Part shown: one piece after another, positions 55,485 through 64,000 of the stretch
How the letters are laid out: every line of letters begins with the position of its first letter
Numbering within the stretch: the stretch's first letter is position 1
Source: Lethocerus indicus
Taxonomy: Eukaryota; Arthropoda; Insecta; Hemiptera; Belostomatidae
Reading direction: 5' to 3'
Length of the DNA: 64,000 nt
Assembly: GCA_019843655.1 (NCBI GenBank)
Contig: JACDQD010000004.1
Span: forward strand, 32,623,872 to 32,687,871
Notes under the pieces: generated by a model
What the model was told of the DNA's origin: nothing
Database searches by the model: none
The model's input: the letters and a program-made list of their open reading frames with translations, nothing else
Made by a program: the position numbers and the translations under genes

Positions 55485-56536
55485 TGTTTTATTGTTGCAT
55501 AAATATTTCGCGAGGAATTGCTATAAAGAATAGTTTGAAATGTCGGAATCAGTAAACAAGATTCCATAATTTTAAAGTTATTAACAAAATATTATTTGAA
55601 ACTTTTCTGTCAGGTTTTTGGGGCCGCCTTTCTCGCTTCAAAAGGTAGATAAATGTTATCCATGTGGACTCGACTGTAGAATGTGTTCATTTTGGTAGAA
55701 AAACAGAATCGTGGATAACCAAAGGCCGGTTTTGAAACGGACCATCGCACAAATCAACAAATTTGTCGGAATTATCGAAATTGGTGATATCTGTGATATG
55801 GAATTAAAATATTGTATGGATGAATTTCTGGCCTTGTTTGGGCTAGAAGGTCAGGAAATCGTCGATTTGGGGAGTTTTAATTAATTTTTTTTTTTGTGTT
55901 ACTATATAATTTCAATAATGTAATCATTCCACGGAATCATTAATATTAACATTAGTACCTGTATAAACAACTATATATTTAGTATCATATCGGCCTTATG
56001 ATATGCTGCGTCTTTTTGGTCATGCACACTAAACCGTTATGAGGCATCAGCGTTGGGATGTAAAGAGGGAAAGGAACAGCCGACAGACTAGAGTTTTAAT
56101 ATATTAAATTGGCCTGAAATGAGAAATTTCAGTTTATTATTAGATGGGAAATTTCGATTTTCAACGACAAAACCGAACCGCGAACCGACTGCGGTCGCCG
56201 AGACAGAAATTTTGGTTCCGGTCCGAGGTATTGAAGCCGGAATTGGATCTGGAGGCCGGGGGCCGTGCAAATGCATCAGTCTATTGTTGTTGCATCAAAG
56301 TACAAGATTTGAAGCAATATAATGCAAGAGATGAGCTCAAAGCCCATTGAGTTGGTTGAGGAGGGGGGGAGACGCGGACATATCCGGTCATATCGGGATT
56401 ACAGGGACAGCCTCTCTCTATACCTAGATTCTGACACAGGATAATGGTACAGCACAATACCGGCCTAGTAAGTACCTAAGTCCGATTGCGCTTCCATTGT
56501 CCCTCTGCCCACTTGTTCGATTTATTATAGGATCTA

Positions 56537-56578
<42 letters not shown>

Positions 56579-57557
56579 GATGATGTACATAATAATTATA
56601 TGAGTAATAATATAAGAAATGTAAAGCTGTAATCTATCAGCAGAGTAAAAATTAAGGATAAAATAATTTTTTTTCTGGATCGATGGTTTTGAAAGGACAA
56701 ACGCGGTTTCGTCAACTGAAGTTCGACTTTGACCTCGGAAAGTTTCACCGTTATTTCTGTATTTGTTTTAATATTTAAAGGTCCCCAAAGTTCGATTCGG
56801 ATACAAATTAAGTTCGATTTACATTTCCTCTGATTGTTGAATCATTTACATTTAAAAAAAAGAGAGAGGTTTTTGATTAGGCTACTCTTGTGTCGAACGT
56901 CCCGATTATATTAATACAGAACGAATTAATAGATATAATTCGGGCCGCCCGATATTCTTGTTGGAATATTTAAGGAAAACAGTTTTTTACCGTACAGCTT
57001 TTATAAAAATTGGTAATAATTCTCGCATAAATTCGGGCGATAAAGTTCGAACGAGTGCGTTCCTCTCTTAGAAACCGTGCTATCTCCCCGGCAATAAATA
57101 ACCGCGATTTCGCCCCATTCTCCACCCTGTTAAGGTCAAGGCGCCCCTTTATCGTAAATGAATTCTGTACATTTTTGTTACCGACGAGATATACGCGTCT
57201 GCACGACATTTCTCGATGGACTTCTAAATAAATCGCAGTCGTACGTAAATACGTACGAAACAAATTGAAATAACAGAGTCGGATTGCCGAAACTTCGGCA
57301 ATTTTAAACCAGCGGGTATAAAATAGACTAGATTGAATCTGTCAGTTTCAGATAGTCATTGTCAGCCAATTGAAATATCCGCCATGTTTCAGACAATATT
57401 CACTCCCAGAACTAACTAAAAACCAGCTAAAATACCGAATTTGTAGAGGGATGATCTCCAGAATTTCAGTACGAATTGCTAAATGGACAATTTAAATATT
57501 ATCGGTAATAAAAATCGGACAAAATTATTTTTGTATTAAATAATAATAGTGGACCTA
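55485..57557. other. Unassigned sequence
   Basis: A (TA)n at 56541-56572. The frames at 56088-56350 show no domain. Confidence 0.3.
56541..56572. repeat. (TA)n microsatellite
   Basis: About 16 TA units. Confidence 0.9.
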
Positions 57558-57746
57558 TTAGGGGTACCCAAAAGTAATCAACATTTTGACTTTGCTAAAA
57601 AGAAACTTTAATTATTAATCTACTATATGTTCACCGATATTATCGACAACTCTCTGCCAGTTTTCCGTCCAAATTTTCGATTGAAGAACTCCTCAAGGCC
57701 AAAATACATCTTATCAAATTGTCGATTACTTTTGGCTACACCTAAT
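57558..57746. mobile_element. Short mariner-like inverted-repeat element, family 3 (copy 2)
   Basis: Left end TTAGGGGTACCCAAAAGTAA, right end TTACTTTTGGCTACACCTAA. Close to the copy at 20255 but with a 25-nt gap after the first 30 nt. The - strand keeps a frame KSNRQFDKMYFGLEEFFNRK, apparently the last residues of a lost transposase. Confidence 0.75.
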
Positions 57747-60700
57747 ATATTGTGAGTTTGCAATTCTTCTTGATATTCTAGTCTATGTGTTTGCTTAGCG
57801 ATTACGGCAACTATCTGGTACTGATAACAACAGTAGCCGGACAACAACTGTATATATTCTGATTCCTGAGAGAGCTCAACTGTATATTTATTAAACTGAA
57901 AAAAAATATTCTGAATATCGTCACTCCTGTAATCTTCCTTGCCGTGGTCAGTACGATTCCATTGGGCAATGCATTCTAAGCAATTTTTAAGTACTGGGAA
58001 TTCGTAAGTCTCAAAATATTGTCCTCGATTGATTGCAAATAAGTCTCGAATCCTTTATGTCTGTTGAACGGAATGCTTGGGAATAATCTCGAGTGGATAA
58101 AGAATTGCGATTAAAACCCGTTTGAAAAATTCAGAAGACTGGCTGAGGCAGGAAGCCCGAGCCGGAAGTAGGACAGATTCCGGTTTAGATTCTGAGTTTC
58201 CTTTAAAATATGAATAAAAATTAGTCCCCTTTTTCTCCCTCTCGCCCATTACTGTCCCCCGGTCTATTGTCGCTTTTCGGCTCTGAATTAAAAATGTTGT
58301 TTAAAGAGAAGGGCCCCCGCTCCTGATTACTGCCCGACGTCAAATTTGTTCAGCGCGAATTAGAAAAAAAAAGTGGGGGCGGTGAATTAGGAGCCAAGTG
58401 TATATTTACCATTGTGTTTTTTTTTTAGCTTTTCATGATTTTTCTTCTTACATTTTGTTTTTTTTTTTTTAATTCAAAGCTCGCACTTCTTAATTAGACC
58501 GTCGGGTCCAGACAAAGTCCTGTCATCTCTCACAGTTACAACTGTCCAGTCGATAGTTGACCGGGATAATGTAAAAAAAATATGGAATTTACGGGCATTT
58601 CGGTAGATTCTCCACACAACAGGCCACTCAAATAATACGCTGTTAAATATGGGAATACGGTCCGTGAATAAGCCGAGAAACAGTGGACCGATGATAATGG
58701 TAAAATCGATGATAGGCAAAGCAGACGGGCGTTAATGAATGTGCCCTGTCAATCGACAATCCGCTGGGTAAATGTGAAAATTGATATATATTATTATAAT
58801 ATCATTCCTGTGTACCAAATGATTTGATCAGTCTAGAATTCTAGTCGCGAGTAAAGCCTTACGCTCCCATACTATGGCTTAAAACTAGGGCAAACTAAAA
58901 TTTGATGTTCGTAATTCGGAATTAATTTGCGGTTTAATGATGCTAAAGGTAGCGATCTGTATTTATTAACATCGAAAAATCATAATTCAGTTGCTTGCAA
59001 GAAAGTGGAAGTTAATCCATTTATATTTTCCGCCACTTACAACCACAGCAACAAAATTTGAATAACGTAATAGGTTTCTTGGATGGTTTTTTCTGTGGTA
59101 TTTTCCCGCACCGATCAGAATTTTGTAAAGCTGATACAAAAAAAGGCCTGTTAATATTTAATCTTAGATTAATTTAAGGCAGGTTTTAGGCTTCAGGACC
59201 GGAAACTGCAATAACTGAATAGTATTGTTATAATCTATTGAAAAATTTAGATGTAGCCCAAACAGCCAGATATAGAGACATGGCAATTGAAACTTAAGGG
59301 AACATTCATATTCAGGAGACAGGAAGATCTATTTAGTTGATTTTCCGGACAGGAAAAAAGCGTATAAAATTTCCAATTGAAAATTTCGATTACATAGTCG
59401 TTTACTTCGCTCAACAGGTAATCAGGTTAGATTTTGAAAATCGAAGAAATAACGTTTGTTGGGAACAAATTTTTGGAGATTAAACACAGTCTGTTTCTAC
59501 TGGGGAGGCGCTTCGGACTTTTGGTTATAGCGAAATAATCTGTGTTCGTAAAACAGGAAAAGTGTCTAAAGAGGAACCGACGTCAGGAATAGGGGGGGGG
59601 GGAACTTTATATTCAGGAGTTCATAGCTATGAAGCTATAGGGACGCGTTTATTTGGTCGATTGGGCAAGTGCAAAACAAAAAAAGTGGTGTTGGTGAGCA
59701 CTTTAAATTATATCGGGGTTGACTAGTGGGGCGGTATTAGGCCTGCTGATGCTGTCAAGCCGATGTTCTTCACTCATCAGTATATCAAAGTCTCTCTCCG
59801 CGGAGTTCATGAATATACATGGGGAAAGGAGGAGGAGGAGGAGGAGGAGGGCTCTGAACTCCGGATTAACTCCGCTTCCCCGAACCTGGATGTCACCAAT
59901 TCAAATCTCAGAGTCACCTACAGGTGCTAAACCGGTCCCGGACCGTTTAACGAATAAACGTCCCCCCAATCTATTTGCAAATTCACAAAATCGAACTGTT
60001 AAAAGATCGATTCGGCGTAAATAAAACGTATTATTTCAAGTGCCCAAGAGAATTTAAAACCCCGTTTTAGATCTCATACATCAGTGTAATATTATATACA
60101 GACAATTCATTGTGTGAATAAATGCAATTCCTTCTAACAGAGTCGTTTCGCAATCGGTCGTCTGCAGTGTATCTTTTTTACAATAACTTGCCACTTATCT
60201 ATAAAGGAAGCAGTAAAATAATATTAAATGGAACAAACTATAAGTTATGAGGATCGGTTCAATGAGTCAATCGGTTCTGAATATTTATGTCAATACCTCA
60301 TACATTTTTGTGTTTTTATCGCGTTACGACTGGAAACTGGTCGCAGGATTAATTACCACTTTTGAACTCGTTTATCAATAATGCGTTATTATGACCGAAA
60401 TAAGAGACTGTTTCTGTTCTGCAGACGAGGATGTAATTAGGACCAATCTATTCATCGTATATTCTAATTGTTATCTGTAGAAAATTGTAGTATCGCGTGC
60501 CTATTGTCCTGGGGGTAAATAAGCCCGAGTGTGTAATTTAAATATTATGTGCTGGGCACATTAGGGGCGGCGGGTGGTAGGGTGGTAGTTGTGCGGAGGC
60601 CGGCCCAACTAGAATTACGACAGCTTGCACAAATGGCTTCTTGCCGACCTAGTTCCTCCCCTATATAATCGGTGATGCGAAAGTGTTGTGTAAATTTTAA

Positions 60701-61181
60701 AAGGATGGAAAGCGCATCACCCGTAGAACGCCGGCTCGGTACGGAACGTAAACGGCGCACGTAACGCTGGGTGGCGGGGTTACTGTTTACAGACTGTTGT
60801 AAGATTGCGAAGATTTACAACCGTGTGCTGTAAACGCAGGAAATACAACGCGGGCGGATCTCGGCAATAAATGCGGCCGTTTGATCGTAAACAGTAAGAA
60901 ATAGTTAACCCCGTAAGACTGAACTAGAAACGTATATATAGCTTATATACGTACTATGCACTCATTACAAACATTCAATTTATAGCCGTTTGAAAGGCCA
61001 ATTGTTAGTACAAAATACATAGTGTTATATCGGTACTCTTGATTGGAACCTACCTACACAAATGGTAATCAGTTTATGCGCGATTACAACATTGTGGAAC
61101 AGCAAAAATGTACCAAATAATTGAGTAAATAAATAGTTGAATGGGGCGTTAAGGAAAGTTTATATTTGGGATTTAATATCT
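57747..61181. other. Unassigned sequence
   Basis: (AGG)n at 59826-59850 and a G11 run at 59592-59602. A CpG-rich block at 60550-60900 has a - strand frame with an ICASC motif, unrecognised, and several GTAAAC/GTTTAC sites. Confidence 0.3.
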
Positions 61182-61386
61182 TATTGTGTTGGCGACTAAA
61201 TAATTGCGGATTCTTCTGGTAAGTGCATTTTTGTGTACGCACGACGAATAGTTGGGGCATATTGTAATCAACATTTCATAATATATTCTGTAGAGGCTTG
61301 AAGATGTAAACATGCGTAAAAATACATAAATAACGCCGTCTCCGTCTATCGACGTAACCCGCAATGACTTAGTTGCCGACCCGATA
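61182..61386. mobile_element. Mariner-like MITE, family 1 (copy 2)
   Basis: Left end TTGTGTTGGCGACTAAATAA, right end ACTTAGTTGCCGACCCGATA. The interior is homologous to 62947-63144 (GTACGCACGACGAATAGTTG, AACGCCGTCTCCGTCTATCG). No LINE flank here. Confidence 0.75.
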
Positions 61387-62946
61387 GTCGACTTACTAAG
61401 CCGGAAAATTTGTCCGACCTTTCCTCAACCGGTAAACAGATTAAGTAGCATCAATTTCAACAATTCACTGCTGACAAGTACTTGGAGATTGTCGTGTAAA
61501 CGCTTCCGGCTTTCTGCCGTAACGAACCGTCCGTGCTTCAACGAATCAATCGCTCATCCCGAAAATCGCTCAACAATTAAAAATTGATGATGGCCAAGTG
61601 TAGAAAACGTAGGCAACATTAATTACCAGGTTTCCCTTTTCGTCGGGAGTTCATTTCATTCATTTTTGGAGGCCGTTTCGGAGCCCCCCCCCCCCGCCGG
61701 AACGAAGTTTAAAATGAACCACCCGACGGCGGCCATTTATCATCCGGATCCTCTCAGCAAGTTCACAGAGTTTATTAATCAAACCGCAAGCGGCCTCTTT
61801 GTATATAGCCCGACTGAGCGATGTTTTCCTTGTCCTATTTTCGACCATTTTTCCCCTAAACAAACTTTTTTTTCATGCAGTAAAAAATCCGATTCTCCTA
61901 CTGAAATAAATATTTAACGACGAAACGCGTAATGGGAATGTCACAGAAATCAATCAACCTAAATAGTTTATTGAAAATTGAGGTTTTTTGGACGAAATTA
62001 TTTTTATTTTACAAACATTATCTCCATTTAGTAGACTTGGTCCATTTGGTCTCAAATTTTTCCAATGCTCGTAAAAAAACTATTCGTCTTATAAATTGAC
62101 CTCAGTTATCAAATCGTCCTCGTATAATTGCTGGGATAATATATAGAGATTTTTCCTTTTATACTTTCCTTAATTCTATAAACACTGAGTATAAGTACAG
62201 ATCACAATTGACTACTTTTTATATACAGGTTATTATTATATATTTGAAATGCATTTGGTACGTACATTTGTTTTGTAATGTAGCATTCATTTATTAATAT
62301 GTATACGAATCTATAATAAATGGACACACATTTGACTTACTAGTTTTAATATTTAGTGACAATAATTTGAATATTGTGCATGTTTCTCATTCCATACATG
62401 GGTTCGACCAATCACCGCTCCACTGAATGTATTATTGGGTCGATAACGCAATCCGTTTTAACCCTTTAAGGGGCTACAAAGAGGTTTAGATTTATTATTT
62501 CATAACTTTGGCTTTGTCAAAATGCTGGGAGAAATTAAAAGTCGAATGGCCGTAATGATATTCATCGCCAGGTTTTACATAGGGAAGGAGAGAGAGAAAT
62601 AGAGAGAGAGAGAGAGACTAAGGAAGGATCCGAGAAAGAGGGACGAAAGGGAAGCCGAAAAGGGGTTGGTGGGGGCTTTCATCGTCGGACTTGAAAAAGA
62701 TCCAATTAAATTTTAACTAACCACTCATCTGTTTTAATTGTGACCACCGCCGCGGGCAAAGGGCAAGGGCCCGCTAACTGGACAGCACTCTCCAATATAG
62801 AACGCTATCTAAATACGGAATCAAAAAGGCAAAATAGATGATAGTATTAACTGAATTTCACTATTAAAACAGCATAGGCATGCGTTTCAAACGGCTATAT
62901 TAATTAACTGAACTGAACACTAGAAGAGGAAATAGAACCCAATACA
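61387..62946. other. Unassigned sequence
   Basis: C12 run at 61684-61695 and a (GA)n at 62588-62618. No coding signal. Confidence 0.3.
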
Positions 62947-63144
62947 TATTTGGTTGGCAACTAAATAATTGCGGATCTTTGGGTGTGTGCATTTTTTGGT
63001 ACGCACGACGAATAGTTGGCATGTTGTAATAAACATTTCAGAATACTCTATAGGTTTGAAGATGTAAACGTGCGTAAAAATACATAAATAACGCCATCTC
63101 CATCTATCGACGAAACCCGCAATGACTTAGTTGCCGACCCAATA
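62947..63144. mobile_element. Mariner-like MITE, family 1 (copy 3)
   Basis: Left end TTTGGTTGGCAACTAAATAA, right end TTAGTTGCCGACCCAATA. Followed directly by the same LINE-like sequence as copy 1. Confidence 0.75.
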
Positions 63145-63440
63145 TATTACATTAAAACAGGTTTAAGTAGACAACCGTATCTTTGATAATATACAGAGTT
63201 ATATTCGATATACAGCAACATAATTTCGGTCTTCAGTTTTTTATAAAAATATTCGTTATAATAAATTATCGGTATTGTTGACGATTCGGGAGTTTCTTAT
63301 ATTTTTAAGGCTCTAAGATCTGTACTTAGTGCGCATTGGTTATTTTCTTTAATATTTTCCGCTGTAAAGTTTGGAATTCTTTCTATTCTATATATTGATT
63401 TCCGGTTGAATATTTTGCGCCGATTTTTGGCGTAATCGAA
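63145..63440 (-). mobile_element. LINE fragment adjoining MITE copy 3
   Basis: 63145-63375 matches the flank of MITE copy 1. On the - strand it reads EFQTLQRKILKKITNAH, the Jockey-type FQ..LR.I.NA block, broken by stops. It lacks the palindromic insertion found at 15153 and so shows the unoccupied site. Confidence 0.5.
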
Positions 63441-63733
63441 CATTCCAACTTCGATGATTCGCCTCTGCTGAAGCGTCTATAGGGCTTATTTTAGGGGAAG
63501 GGGTCGGAGAGCTATTTTTTCTTAAATCCGTGCAAAGGGACGTAGGGTTAAACCGGGGGAGAAGCGGCATAAAAAGCAATAGGTGTCCACTGGGGAGGCA
63601 TCGGCCTACATAGAGGGCTCGGCGTGAACCCTTCAAGTATTAAGAGGCCCGGGCCCGGGGGGTTAATACCGCCCTCTTCCCTACCCAGCCTCCCTATCCG
63701 ATAACACTATCCAGTCATAAAAGTTACCCTTAC

Positions 63734-63825
63734 CTCCGCCGATGTACGGCCAGGATTTTCTCCACCCGCTTATAATCCACCCTTACACGTTCCACATTTG
63801 TCACACCGTTGACTTCGGGCGCCAT
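63734..63825 (-). CDS. Candidate first coding exon or upstream ORF of unknown gene
   Basis: On the - strand, ATG at 63825 follows an in-frame TAA, then reads MAPEVNGVTNVERVRVDYKR and VEKILAVHRR, ending at GCGGAG|GTAAGG, a strong donor in phase 2. The protein is short and I recognise no family. If spliced to the acceptor at 24356 of the FN3 gene it would continue in the frame that meets the TGA before the true start, so it would be an upstream ORF in that transcript. It could equally be the first exon of another gene. Confidence 0.3.
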
Positions 63826-64000
63826 CCGTCGGCGAGTTCTCCGAACATTTTAATGTACCAAAATTGTCACAACGTGCATCCAGTCGCAGTAGGAAACAAT
63901 TTCCCGCCAGTCGCGACCCCGTCACGTAGAACACCCTCAGTGCTAGAAATCTTAACGAGTTCGAGAGAGTTCAATACGAAATTCGGTACCGCTGCAGAAT

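Noticed and set aside
59719..60024. 101-codon + strand frame with an Arg run
   Set aside because: The Arg run is the (AGG)n repeat; the rest is not recognisable.
60545..60760. - strand frame with an ICASC motif recalling the end of a zinc-finger-associated domain
   Set aside because: Only two of the four Cys are present, with no splice sites and no finger array.

Overview
This is a eukaryotic window, most likely from an insect or other arthropod. It has spliced genes with GT-AG introns, AT-rich non-coding DNA, and many dispersed remnants of mariner, piggyBac, hAT and Jockey-type LINE elements. I see no operons, ribosome binding sites, CRISPR arrays, tRNA or rRNA genes. Species cannot be read from the sequence alone.

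Two protein genes are supported, and they converge at the left end. On the + strand, positions 1-1895 hold the 3' end of a formin of the FMNL/Frl subfamily: the end of the FH2 region, a symmetric 60-nt exon that looks like a cassette exon, and the last coding exon with the autoregulatory DAD. On the - strand, six coding exons between 24301 and 5712 join in frame into a 310-residue protein: signal peptide, one fibronectin type III domain, a short stalk, one membrane helix and a cytoplasmic tail of about 137 residues. The architecture recalls FNDC4/FNDC5, but I cannot name an ortholog.

Everything from about 10.4 kb onward outside those exons is intron or intergenic DNA rich in mobile-element debris. 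It holds Jockey-type LINE pieces (11.4-12.2, 39.3, 49.2, 53.2 kb), deleted mariners (41.05-41.81 and 50.47-51.25 kb), mariner-like short inverted-repeat families in two or three copies each, piggyBac remnants (20.9, 27.3-28.2, 29.2, 46.4 kb), a hAT transposase relic (16.7-17.2 kb), and a duplicated repeat of about 800 bp (28.9 and 46.1 kb). Two weak exon candidates lie on the - strand at 37.56-37.76 and 63.73-63.83 kb.

The most interesting content is a family of palindromic elements (15.15-15.43, 44.18-44.64 and 55.28-55.47 kb) flanked by direct repeats of 15, 12 and 12 bp. Their arms carry the parts of a type I hammerhead ribozyme: CTGAAGA core, helix II hairpin, GAA, a self-complementary ACCGGT helix III, then C and a helix I strand. 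A solo copy (43.28 kb) and a tandem trio of related motifs (35.28-35.57 kb) are also present. Long target duplications plus hammerheads fit non-autonomous Penelope-like retroelements; no reverse transcriptase of that class is in the window.
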